Origin: Corynebacterium sp. sy039
GTDB taxonomy: Bacteria; Actinomycetota; Actinomycetes; Mycobacteriales; Mycobacteriaceae
Direction of reading: 5' to 3'
Length of the DNA stretch: 64,000 nucleotides
Assembly (NCBI RefSeq): GCF_007904105.1
Contig: NZ_CP042325.1
Span: 2,170,001-2,234,000 of the forward strand
In this document: positions 8,165 to 16,124 of the stretch, piece by piece
How positions within the stretch are numbered: position 1 is the stretch's first letter
Layout: every line of letters begins with the position of its first letter
Notes under the pieces: model-generated
What the model was told of the DNA's origin: nothing
The model's input: only the letters and a program-made list of their open reading frames with translations
The model's database searches: none
Translations under genes and position numbers: made by a program

Positions 8165-8206
8165 AAAGCCGGCACAACAAGCAACTATCTGCTGTGTGCC
8201 GGCTTT
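8165..8206. terminator. Bidirectional terminator between copA and the secreted-protein gene
   Basis: AAAGCCGGCACA (8165-8176) pairs with TGTGCCGGCTTT (8195-8206), a perfect 12-bp GC-rich stem between convergent genes. A-rich and T-rich ends allow use in either direction. Confidence 0.85.
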
Positions 8207-8229
8207 GTGGTAATGCTCATGCATGAGCA

Positions 8230-9961
8230 TTATGCTGCGCGCAGATGTCCACCAGTAGTAACTTTAGGACGGTCTTTCTTCGCTACAGTCTTAGCCTGCT
8301 TAGCGACGTTATCCTTTACGCTTTCAGAGATAACGGTCTTAGGTGCAGGCTTAGATTCTGGTTTAGAATCGGCAGGTTTGTCCTGCTCAGGCTCTACAAC
8401 GGTGGTAACAACCTCACCCTGCTCAACCTCTGTGTCTGTGTCAGGAAGAGTTGGTGGAACAACAGGCTTAACCGGTTCCTCACGTTCTTCAGGACACTCA
8501 GCTGGCTTCACAGGTTTCTCCTGCTCAGGTTCCTGTGGTTCTTCAGAAGGAGTAGGTTCCTGAGTTTCCTCACTTGGAGTTGGTTCCTCAGACTCCCGTG
8601 GTTCCTCAGTTTCCTTGGAAGGCTTAGCAGGTTCAACCTCCTCTTCATCGGAAGGCGTTGGTTCCTCAGATTCTACAGGCTCCTCACTAGGCGGAACCTC
8701 AGATTCTTCGTCAGGACACAACGTAATATGCTGGAAACCCTGGTCACAATTATCTTCGCCACCAGTAAGTGGACCATAATAGTTCACTGCAGGATTCAAG
8801 TAAAGGTTAAATGTCTTCGCATACTGTCGGTAGCGATCACCACCAGACTCAATATCAGTACCAATCGTATCAAAACGATCAGTGTTACGAGTAACTGCAC
8901 AGGTTCCCACACTTGTTAAGCCATGGCGAGTACCCTGATCAGCATACAAAGCAGCAATCTTTTCATTCTCCAACGCAATTTCTTTATTGCGTTGGACAAT
9001 TTCTGCTTTACGAGCTGGAGACGCAGACTCATCCTCCGGAATCATCGGAATAGACACAGGAGGCAACTCACCAGTACGACCCCACACATAATCCTTCAAG
9101 GATTGGCACCCCTGTTCAGGACTACCAGGTCCACCACCCTCAACAGAGCACTTCCACAGCATATTCTCAGCACGAATCGGAATATAGGTATCATCACTGA
9201 CTGCTTCCACAGTACCGGTGACCTCAAAAGTGAACACACCCAGCGCGTTCAAGCCGATTTGGTAGAAATCCCACTCAGGCTGCTCAGCAAAAGACGAAGG
9301 CTGAACACCATATAGAGCCCCTTCATCATCAGCTAAAGAACCATGAGGATTCTTCACAAACGACGACACTTTATACGTGTTATTATCAATCAGATACGTT
9401 ACCCCTTCATCGTTCTTCTCGAAAGAATCAACGATTGGAACCTGATAGTCCACTGCCTTGGTAAGAACATAACTATCATTACTTGATGAGATGATATTTT
9501 CTTCAGGTAGCGGATTACCATCCAAATCTTCCCAATAAGTTTTCTGAGTGTCTTCCCCCTTAGCGGCAACGCCTCTATGCCATTGCACATTAGGCATGTG
9601 CGTCAGCTTAATCGACACATCTTTGACTGTGGACGGGATCATAATCTGCGCACCGCGACTATTTTGGATGTGACCTTCTTCCATCACCAAAGGTGATAGT
9701 TGTACTTGCCAGGTAACCTGTGTTTCATCCCCCACTTGTTTTACACAGGTAGAACCAGTGTCACAGTTCGCACCACCCCACGAACCAAGAACATTATGAG
9801 CATTGCCGCCCTGGGAGCCACTATCATCAGAACCGCCACCGCTATAAGTACCAGTACCGCTGCCAGCGGCTAATACTGAGGGGGGGGGATAGAAAACCCG
9901 CACCAAGCATACTTACGGCAGCAACCGCCGCAGCACGCTTAGCAAAACGTTGTAAAAACAT
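8230..9961 (-). CDS. Secreted repeat-tailed protein, frame interrupted at poly-C: probable phase-variable gene
   Basis: The true start appears to be the ATG at 9961, after AGAGGAAAT. It encodes a signal peptide, MFLQRFAKRAAAVAAVSMLG, then AGFLS, and runs into a C9 tract (minus strand; 9880-9888). With nine C the frame stops 12 codons later at TAG. With eight or eleven C it joins the 550-residue frame at SVLAAGSGTG, restoring a VLA-type signal-peptidase site. The mature part has a cysteine-containing, beta-rich region (about 20-390). An acidic Pro/Ser/Glu repeat zone follows (PSEEP, SEEPTPS units, about 398-480). The tail is basic, with neither LPxTG motif nor membrane segment. A surface or secreted adhesin-like role is inference. 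Phase variation, pseudogene and sequencing error all fit. Confidence 0.7.
9880..9888. repeat. G9/C9 homopolymer at the signal-peptide junction
   Basis: Nine consecutive G on the plus strand interrupt the signal peptide of the 8230-9961 gene. A change of one base (to eight) or two (to eleven) restores the frame. Confidence 0.85.
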
Positions 9962-10030
9962 ATTTCCTCTTATTTTCTTCCTAGGAAAAAGAACAAAAAT
10001 ACTTTCCAGATTCCCTCAACCACACAAAGC

Positions 10031-10056
10031 TGAGAAAAACCTAAAAGTCTTTCTCA
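10031..10056. terminator. Inverted repeat between dnaB and the secreted-protein gene
   Basis: TGAGAAA and TTTCTCA pair across 12 bases beyond the dnaB stop. It could end dnaB transcription or be an operator of the downstream gene. The stem is AT-rich and there is no clear U-run. Confidence 0.35.
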
Positions 10057-10090
10057 TCATAGCCACAGAGTAGTCGAGATGCTAATTCAA

Positions 10091-11572
10091 CTAGCCACGA
10101 GCCATATCCACAAACCGGGAATAATGCAGCTGGTGCGCCACTTCCACAGTATCGATTGGACCACCACGGTGCTTCGCCAAAATAATATCTGCCTCACCGG
10201 CTCGTTCATTTTCCTTATCCTGCGAGTCTGGTCGATAAAGCAACATAACCATATCCGCATCCTGCTCCAAAGAACCAGATTCACGCAGGTCAGCGATCTG
10301 CGGTCGTTTATCAGTGCGTGATTCTGGCCCACGGTTAAGCTGAGAAATAGCAATCAGTGGCACATCAAGTTCTTTTGCCAACAGTTTCAGCTGACGCGAA
10401 AACTCAGACACCTCTTGCTGGCGCGATTCCACTCTTTTACCCGAGCTCATCAACTGCAAATAATCCACTACGATCATCTGTAAATCATATTTTTCTTTGA
10501 GCTTCCTCGATTTAGAGCGAATATCCATCATCGTCAAACTCGAAGAATCATCAATAAAAATAGGAGCCTTCTCGATTTGCCCTACTCGACTTGCTAATTT
10601 TGTCCACGCATGGTCGTCGAGCCGCCCGGCTCGCATATCAGAAAGTTTGATCTCGGTTTCTGCAGAAAGCAGGCGCATCACAATCTCGCTCTTAGACATT
10701 TCCAAGGAAAAAATGACACTAGCTTTATTGTGCTTAATGGAGCAAGAGCGCACAAAATCAAGCGCAAGAGTCGATTTACCCACACCAGGACGCGCAGCAA
10801 CAATAATCATCTGCCCGCCATGTAACCCATTGGTGAGATTATCCAAATCGATAAAGCCAGTGGGAATACCCATTGCCAAACCACCATTTTCGGTGATCTC
10901 ATCGAGCTGATCCATCGTCGGCTGAATGAGATCAGCAAAAATTGAATAATCCTCAGCAGTATTTTTGCGTGAGATACCATAGACTTCCTGTTGGGCAAGG
11001 TCGAGCACAGTTTCAATCTCAGCACCCTCAGTGCCCTCATAACCAAGTTGCACCACACGCGTACCTGCATTAACCAATTTACGCAAAATACTTTTCTCGC
11101 TCACGATCTCCGCATAGTAGTGAGCATTAGCCGCCGTAGGCACAACAGAAGTAAGTGTATGTAAATATGGTGCTCCGCCGACGCGTTCTAGATCATTATT
11201 CCGATCCAAACGCGCTGAAACAATAACCGGGTCGATTTCCTTGCCGTCGGTAAATAGATCAATAATCGCAGAATAAATAAGCTGATGTGCTGGTAAATAA
11301 AAATCTTCTGGCAGCAATAACTCGATAATATCCACTACTTTCTGTGGACTCATGAGCATAGCGCCTAACACACCTTGCTCAGCATCTTTATCATGCGGGG
11401 GCTGGCGAAACTCATTAGGAAAATTATTGCCTTTTCGGTACCCGCCGTGCCCGCCGTTCCCGCCGCCATATGAGTACCCAGCATCAGACTCAGCATAGTC
11501 TGGTGGCTCCGGCGCAAACTGCGCCGATGAATCATCAAAACTATCAAAACTCTGTGCTGATTGTGTGCTCAT
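10091..11572 (-). CDS. dnaB: Replicative DNA helicase DnaB
   Basis: The 493-residue protein has an N-terminal helicase-loader/DnaG-binding domain (from PPHDKDAEQGVLGAML) and a RecA-type domain. Its Walker A is AARPGVGKST, Walker B region LQMIVVDYLQLMS, and there is a downstream DLRESGSLEQDADMV block. I prefer the ATG at 11572 (MSTQSAQS) to one six codons upstream, since AGAAGG lies in front of it. A Gly/Tyr-rich N-terminal stretch is coryneform-like. No intein is present. It unwinds DNA at the fork as a hexamer. Confidence 0.95.
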   Translation of the reverse strand: MSTQSAQSFDSFDDSSAQFAPEPPDYAESDAGYSYGGGNGGHGGYRKGNNFPNEFRQPPHDKDAEQGVLGAMLMSPQKVVDIIELLLPEDFYLPAHQLIYSAIIDLFTDGKEIDPVIVSARLDRNNDLERVGGAPYLHTLTSVVPTAANAHYYAEIVSEKSILRKLVNAGTRVVQLGYEGTEGAEIETVLDLAQQEVYGISRKNTAEDYSIFADLIQPTMDQLDEITENGGLAMGIPTGFIDLDNLTNGLHGGQMIIVAARPGVGKSTLALDFVRSCSIKHNKASVIFSLEMSKSEIVMRLLSAETEIKLSDMRAGRLDDHAWTKLASRVGQIEKAPIFIDDSSSLTMMDIRSKSRKLKEKYDLQMIVVDYLQLMSSGKRVESRQQEVSEFSRQLKLLAKELDVPLIAISQLNRGPESRTDKRPQIADLRESGSLEQDADMVMLLYRPDSQDKENERAGEADIILAKHRGGPIDTVEVAHQLHYSRFVDMARG

Positions 11573-11616
11573 TCTTCTCTGCCTTCTCACTACGTCAGGT
11601 TCACGATTTGCCTATT

Positions 11617-13527
11617 CTAGCTCATCTTTTCGCTTGCCGACGCCCGACCAATAGCATCCGAGGCACGAATGAGCGACAAGTGCGAAAATGCCTGCGGAAA
11701 GTTGCCCGTCAAACGTTGATGACGAGGATCATATTCCTCAGCCAATAACCCGAGATCATTCGCTGCCTGACATACCACTTTCATTCTTTCCTGAGCATCT
11801 GCTACCCGCCCAGACGCCGCATATTGCTCAATCAACCAGAAGGTACAAATGAGGAATGGGGCTTCGTCGCCACTCAACCCATCGACACCATCTTCAGTGC
11901 GATAACGATAGACGTAGCCATACTCATCGACAAGGTCTTGCTCAATAGCTGCCACAGTACCCAGCATTTTCGGATCGTCGGCAGCAATGAATCCAGTGGC
12001 CGGCAATTGCAAAAGTGACGCGTCTACCTCTGTGCCCCCATAGAACTGAGTAAAGCACCCCCGATCAGTATCAAAGCCATGTTCGAGAATTTCATCGCGC
12101 AAACGATCGCGATGATACTTCCAACTCTCCACATCGCCATCGAGCCCATGCTCTTCCACGGCACGAATACCCTCGTTGTAGGCAGCCCACATCATCACGC
12201 GACCATGAGTGAAATAGTGGAGTTCACCACGCATTTCCCAAATACCATGATCTTTTTGGTGGATATTATTAGTCTGATAATCCAAAAGACGCTTTTGCAA
12301 TCCCCAAGAAAACTCATCCTCCGCCAATCCCGCATCACGCAAACTGGCCAGCGCAAGCATGACTTCGCCCACCACATCAGCCTGATATTGACCAGCAGCA
12401 CCATTACCAATACGCACCGGGCGTGAATCCGCATAACCACGCAAATTAGGCAATTCTTTTTCATCTAGTTCGCGCTCCCCGCCCAAACCATACATAATCT
12501 GTAGATTTTCTACATCACCGGCGACGGCACGCAAAAGCCAGTTACGCCAATCCATTGCACCATCGGCAAAACCATGCGAAACCATAACCTCCACGGTCAA
12601 GGCAGCATCTCTAAGCCAGGTATAGCGATAATCCCAATTGCGCTCCCCACCAAAATCTTCCGGCAAACTTGCCGTCGGGGCAGCAACAATTCCACCAGTA
12701 TCAGAGTGAGTCAATGCGCGAAGAACCAGCAAAGAACGCTTAACGAGCGTGCTCCACGGAGAATCCACCTCAAAATTACTAATCCAGTCTTGCCAAAAAT
12801 CAGTAGTAGTCTCTAGTGCTACATCAGCTTGAGCAGGAACAGGTGTCTGCTGCCACGATGGGAACCAGGTGAGTGACCAGTCGAGTTTATCCCCAGCTGT
12901 GAGCGTGAAATCGCCGATAAGGCGTGGTAAAAGATTAGATTCCCCTTCCTCCGAGAGATCCTCTGGCGAGGCGCTATAAAGCCGAGGGCCAGAGATAAGT
13001 AAGCCATCTGGACCCGCTTTACACAGCAGAGCTGGTTCCTCTGTTCCAGGGATTGTGGTCGGGCTAAACCAGGGCAGTGCCCGCGCATAGTTGAACCTGA
13101 CTCGAAGATCGTGGGTAATGGTGATCTCACCTTCGAGACATTCCACCGCACGAATGAGATCCGCTTGAAGAGTGGCAGGGGGCAGGAAATCAGTTACTTT
13201 AACTTTTCCAGTGGCGGTTTCCCATATAGTTTCCAAAATGAAGGTATTGGGTTTGTATCTACGCTCGACGACCATTCCGCCGCGTACTGAAAGTTTCCAC
13301 CTGCCGTCGTCGGGACTGCCTAGGATGCCACAGAAGATAGCGGGGGAGTCAAAACGGGGGAGGCAAAGCCAATCTACAGAACCTTCTTTACTGACTAATA
13401 GCCCTGTTTGCAGATCGGATAATAATGCATAATCTTCTAGAGGAACATCGTTGTACCTGCTTGACCCATTTGCTGTGCTAGTTTTTGCTACGAGATGGGG
13501 GTTAGTATTCTGTGTATTTTTTGTCAT
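11617..13527 (-). CDS. GH15-family glycoside hydrolase (trehalase/glucoamylase type)
   Basis: The 636-residue protein begins with the GH15 N-domain (PLEDYALLSDLQTGLLVSKEG) and SVDWLCLPRFDSPAIF. An (alpha/alpha)6 barrel with RNWDYRYTWLRDAALTVE follows. The layout equals mycobacterial Rv2402-type proteins, shown to be trehalases in part of the family; other members act on alpha-1,4 glucans. There is no signal peptide, so it is cytosolic. Trehalose turnover would suit a mycolate-making organism, but the substrate is inferred. Confidence 0.85.
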   Translation of the reverse strand: MTKNTQNTNPHLVAKTSTANGSSRYNDVPLEDYALLSDLQTGLLVSKEGSVDWLCLPRFDSPAIFCGILGSPDDGRWKLSVRGGMVVERRYKPNTFILETIWETATGKVKVTDFLPPATLQADLIRAVECLEGEITITHDLRVRFNYARALPWFSPTTIPGTEEPALLCKAGPDGLLISGPRLYSASPEDLSEEGESNLLPRLIGDFTLTAGDKLDWSLTWFPSWQQTPVPAQADVALETTTDFWQDWISNFEVDSPWSTLVKRSLLVLRALTHSDTGGIVAAPTASLPEDFGGERNWDYRYTWLRDAALTVEVMVSHGFADGAMDWRNWLLRAVAGDVENLQIMYGLGGERELDEKELPNLRGYADSRPVRIGNGAAGQYQADVVGEVMLALASLRDAGLAEDEFSWGLQKRLLDYQTNNIHQKDHGIWEMRGELHYFTHGRVMMWAAYNEGIRAVEEHGLDGDVESWKYHRDRLRDEILEHGFDTDRGCFTQFYGGTEVDASLLQLPATGFIAADDPKMLGTVAAIEQDLVDEYGYVYRYRTEDGVDGLSGDEAPFLICTFWLIEQYAASGRVADAQERMKVVCQAANDLGLLAEEYDPRHQRLTGNFPQAFSHLSLIRASDAIGRASASEKMS

Positions 13528-13559
13528 GCTCTCTATTCTCGCACACGAATCCTCATTTG

Positions 13560-13829
13560 TTTTCCACAGAGTTATCCACAGTTATCCACAGGGGGTAATT
13601 CTTTTTCACATTTTCCCTGCTATTTTTTCACAACCACTGTGGAAAACTTGTGGATAACCTCCATTTTCCCCTCGGAGAAATCTATATTTCAGCAGTTTAA
13701 GTGTAGTTTCTTCCTTGTGGATACCTTTCAACAGACAAAAGGTTTTGTCCACAATAAGGCATTTGACAAACCAAAAGAAAAGTGTTTTTATCTTTGCTTT
13801 CTCCGTCGTTACTCACATAGTTATCCACA
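13560..13829. promoter_or_regulatory. Cluster of DnaA-box-like sequences
   Basis: Four perfect TTATCCACA boxes lie at 13572-13580, 13582-13590, 13649-13657 (minus) and 13821-13829. Near matches are TTTTCCACA at 13560-13568 and 13638-13646 (minus), GTATCCACA at 13716-13724 (minus), TTGTCCACA at 13745-13753, and TTTTTCACA at 13602-13610 and 13624-13632. The density is typical of DnaA-binding regions. The chromosomal oriC should lie beyond the right end, next to dnaA, about 50 kb away. This is therefore a secondary cluster, perhaps for titration or regulation. Confidence 0.7.
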
Positions 13830-13978
13830 AAAAGTATTCTGTCCAAGAGACTCTGGCATACCAAAATTAAACGATTAAAGCACCACCTTAAACTGCTGCT
13901 TTTCCATTTAGCACGTGCTCTCATGCCGTTTTTGCTAGCCAAGGTACCCTTATGTCAATCTTGGTGCAATAGAGAAAC

Positions 13979-14008
13979 CAGGTCATAAGCATTTTTGCTT
14001 ATGACCTG
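13979..14008. terminator. 13-bp hairpin downstream of a small membrane-peptide gene
   Basis: CAGGTCATAAGCA and TGCTTATGACCTG pair perfectly around TTTT. It lies 17 bp past the stop of the minus-strand small ORF at 14025-14129. The following minus-strand bases (GTTTCTC) give only a weak U-run. Confidence 0.6.
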
Positions 14009-14024
14009 TCAAAATTATTATGCT

Positions 14025-14129
14025 CTACTTTTTTCTATCCTTAAGTAAAAGGACCAGTATCACAATGAGAATAACTGGTACAAAAAGTTTTATAGCGAGA
14101 GCTAGTACTCCAATTGCTAGTTCAGCCAT
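14025..14129 (-). CDS. 34-residue single-pass membrane peptide
   Basis: A strong GAGGAG ribosome site lies 6 bases before the ATG. The product starts MAELAIGVLALAIKLFVP, continues with a run of Val/Ile/Leu and ends KDRKK. It is one membrane helix with a basic C-terminal end, flanked by its own hairpin. The size and shape resemble small membrane regulators or type I toxin peptides, but I recognise no family. Translation is supported only by the ribosome site and composition. Confidence 0.55.
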   Translation of the reverse strand: MAELAIGVLALAIKLFVPVILIVILVLLLKDRKK

Positions 14130-14176
14130 AATTACTCCTCAATCATTACGCATGCCATACTTTGTCTACAACAATA

Positions 14177-14224
14177 AAAAAATAACCCTGCGCCCAGCAA
14201 ATTCTGGGACACAAGGTTATTTTA
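14177..14224 (-). terminator. Terminator of the rpsF-ssb-rplI operon
   Basis: Read on the minus strand, ATAACC and GGTTAT close an outer stem with an inner CCCAG/CTGGG stem, followed by seven T. It begins 50 bp after the rplI stop. Confidence 0.75.
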
Positions 14225-14273
14225 TGCTGTTGTCGGATGGGCTAACTCACATTAGCCGTTACTGCTTTCTTGG

Positions 14274-14726
14274 TTAAGAAGCAGCAACCTCAAAGTTCAC
14301 TGTAGCTGCAACATCAGAGTGCAACTTAACATTAGCGGCATAAGAACCAACGGTCTTGATGTGACCTTTTGGTAGCTCAATGGCACGCTTGTCCAAGTTA
14401 GGGCCGCCAGCTTTCTTTACTGCTGCGACAATGTCTTCAGTAGAAACAGAACCGAAGATCTTGCCCTTTTCTGATGTACGAACTGAAACAGAAACGCCGT
14501 CGAGCGCCTCTAGTTGTTCCTTTACCTCACGTGCATGATCAAGGTCGCGAATAGCGCGAGCTTGCTGTGCACGCTTGATTCCTTCAATCTGCTTTTCTGC
14601 ACCACGAGTAGCAACAATAGCTAGCCCGCGAGGAAGCAGGAAGTTACGTCCATAGCCGTCCTTGACCTCAACGATGTCACCTGGGACACCGAGGTTATCA
14701 ACTTCGGCGGTGAGGATCAGTTTCAT
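14274..14726 (-). CDS. rplI: 50S ribosomal protein L9
   Basis: The 150-residue protein begins [20 protein letters not shown], with [13 protein letters not shown], the L9 RNA-binding N-domain. A long connecting helix and a C-terminal domain ([13 protein letters not shown]) follow. It is the last gene of rpsF-ssb-rplI. The rpsR gene found between ssb and rplI in many bacteria is absent here. Confidence 0.97.
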   Translation of the reverse strand: MKLILTAEVDNLGVPGDIVEVKDGYGRNFLLPRGLAIVATRGAEKQIEGIKRAQQARAIRDLDHAREVKEQLEALDGVSVSVRTSEKGKIFGSVSTEDIVAAVKKAGGPNLDKRAIELPKGHIKTVGSYAANVKLHSDVAATVNFEVAAS

Positions 14727-14818
14727 GATCCCTGCCTTTCCTATTACGGTCCCTATATAAGCTATATAGAGATGGAGTGAAATGGTTGATGTAGAGCAGA
14801 TACTGTGCTTTTAGATTC

Positions 14819-15388
14819 TTAGAATGGTGGCTCAGTATCTTCATTATCAAATCCACCAGCTACTGGCGCGCTACTCCACGGATCATTGTGTGGAGCAGCC
14901 TGAGGTTCACGAGAAGACTCACGAGAACCACCAAAACCGCCTTGGCTACCATAACCACGGTTTTGTCCACCCTGGTTAGAGCCACCAAAGTTTCCATTAT
15001 TGCCACCATAACCACCCTCACGAGGGTTACGAGCAATCTGGGCAGTAGCATAACGCAATGAAGGACCCACCTCATCGACTTCAATCTCCATAACGCTACG
15101 CTTTTCACCCTCGCGGGTTTCATAGCTGCGTTGACGAAGTCGACCAGTAACGATAACGCGCATTCCCTTTGTCAAAGATTCTGCGACATTTTCTGCCGCT
15201 TGACGCCATACGTTACATGAGATGAACATAGCCTCACCATCTACCCACTGATTAGTCTGTGCATCAAAACGACGCGGGGTAGAGGCAACACGGAAATTAG
15301 CCACAGCAGCACCTGCTGGGGTAAAGCGTAGTTCTGGATCGGCAACAACATTGCCAATCACAGTGATATTCACATCTCCTTGTGCCAT
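14819..15388 (-). CDS. ssb: Single-stranded DNA-binding protein
   Basis: The 189-residue protein has an OB-fold (residues 1-115, [20 protein letters not shown]), a Gly/Asn/Gln-rich flexible linker and the acidic tip ending DTEPPF that recruits replication and repair partners. It lies between rpsF and rplI in the usual operon. Confidence 0.96.
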   Translation of the reverse strand: MAQGDVNITVIGNVVADPELRFTPAGAAVANFRVASTPRRFDAQTNQWVDGEAMFISCNVWRQAAENVAESLTKGMRVIVTGRLRQRSYETREGEKRSVMEIEVDEVGPSLRYATAQIARNPREGGYGGNNGNFGGSNQGGQNRGYGSQGGFGGSRESSREPQAAPHNDPWSSAPVAGGFDNEDTEPPF

Positions 15389-15474
15389 GTTTCTTCCTTA
15401 CCTTGATTATTGATTAACTGCCCATAGAAATTGTAGCTGGGAATTAATGTGCATAAAGGTGTGCGCGGATAAAA

Positions 15475-15762
15475 TTATTTATCGCCGCGAAGCACCTTGG
15501 TGCGCAAAACGCTGTCGTTAAGGTTAAGAACACGGTCAAGCTCCTGAACGGTGCTGGACTCACAGCTGAGATTAAGCACAGCGTAGATGCCCTCTTCCTT
15601 CTTAGCGATTGGATATGCCAAACGGCGCTTACCCCAAATATCAACCTTGTCCACCGAACCGTTATCTTTACGGACGATCTCAAGGAACTTGTCTAGGGAC
15701 GGGGCAACGGTGCGTTCATCCTGGGTTGGATCCAGAATAATCATAACTTCGTAGTGACGCAC
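15475..15762 (-). CDS. rpsF: 30S ribosomal protein S6
   Basis: I chose GTG at 15762, giving [19 protein letters not shown], because S6 proteins start at (M)RxYE; two ATG codons lie four and five codons upstream. The 95-residue product contains [10 protein letters not shown] and the conserved C-terminal [13 protein letters not shown]. It is the first gene of the operon and sits behind a structured leader that covers its ribosome site. Confidence 0.95.
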   Translation of the reverse strand: MRHYEVMIILDPTQDERTVAPSLDKFLEIVRKDNGSVDKVDIWGKRRLAYPIAKKEEGIYAVLNLSCESSTVQELDRVLNLNDSVLRTKVLRGDK

Positions 15763-15773
15763 GGACCTCATCA

Positions 15774-15835
15774 CCTCCTATGGTCTTGTAGTTCTTATCG
15801 GCCATAACCCTTTTGGCTATGGCAGGAGGATCGTT
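15774..15835 (-). promoter_or_regulatory. rpsF leader structure occluding the ribosome-binding site
   Basis: In the minus-strand RNA, CCUCCU (15824-15829) can pair with the ribosome site AGGAGG (15774-15779). Between them, CCAUAGCC and GGUUAUGG form an inner stem. S6:S18 autoregulation through the rpsF leader is known in many bacteria; whether this structure is that site is inference. Confidence 0.5.
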
Positions 15836-15938
15836 GCGTCAGCAACCTATCTAATGTAGCTAAGAAAAAGGCAAAAGTCTATTTATCGCGTTTTATTTGC
15901 TTTGGATTGGCGTCGAAAAGCAAAAAAGCTTTTCGACG

Positions 15939-16124
15939 TTATGGGCTACTAGCCACAAAAACTGCTAAACACACTGGGATAAGCGCGATGAATACTACTG
16001 CGACTCCAAAAAGCGACCACACCAATACCTGAGATTTTTTATACATGAAACAAGCAAAGGAACTACCAAAGCACAAGAATCCAATAAAAACGCTAGCGAT
16101 AGTCCACAGCACAACCTCATCGAC
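15939..16124 (-). CDS. Small two-helix membrane protein
   Basis: The 61-residue product (MVDEVVLWTIASVFIGFL start) has two hydrophobic segments separated by a short KKS loop. Its ATG at 16124 overlaps the stop of the GT-C gene, implying translational coupling. An upstream ATG at 16154 would add ten residues inside the preceding gene. I know no function; the coupling suggests it serves the glycosyltransferase. Confidence 0.6.
   Translation of the reverse strand, partial: VDEVVLWTIASVFIGFLCFGSSFACFMYKKSQVLVWSLFGVAVVFIALIPVCLAVFVASSP

Larger units (their letters stand above)
13528..14024. other. About 500-bp non-coding AT-rich region carrying DnaA-box-like repeats
   Basis: No frame here has a ribosome site or recognisable product. 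The stretch contains the DnaA-box cluster (13560-13829) and a 13-bp hairpin (13979-14008). Long T-rich segments (for example around 13601-13630) alternate with the boxes. Confidence 0.7.

Noticed and set aside
8245..8919. Long plus-strand frame opposite the secreted protein
   Set aside because: It is the antisense of Pro/Glu repeats; it yields Leu/Phe/Arg-rich nonsense without a ribosome site.
13451..13878. Plus-strand frames across the DnaA boxes
   Set aside because: Phe/Ser/Pro-rich translations of T-rich DNA with no start signals.
14103..14277. Plus-strand frame spanning the small-peptide start and the rplI terminator
   Set aside because: It crosses the terminator hairpin and lacks a ribosome site.
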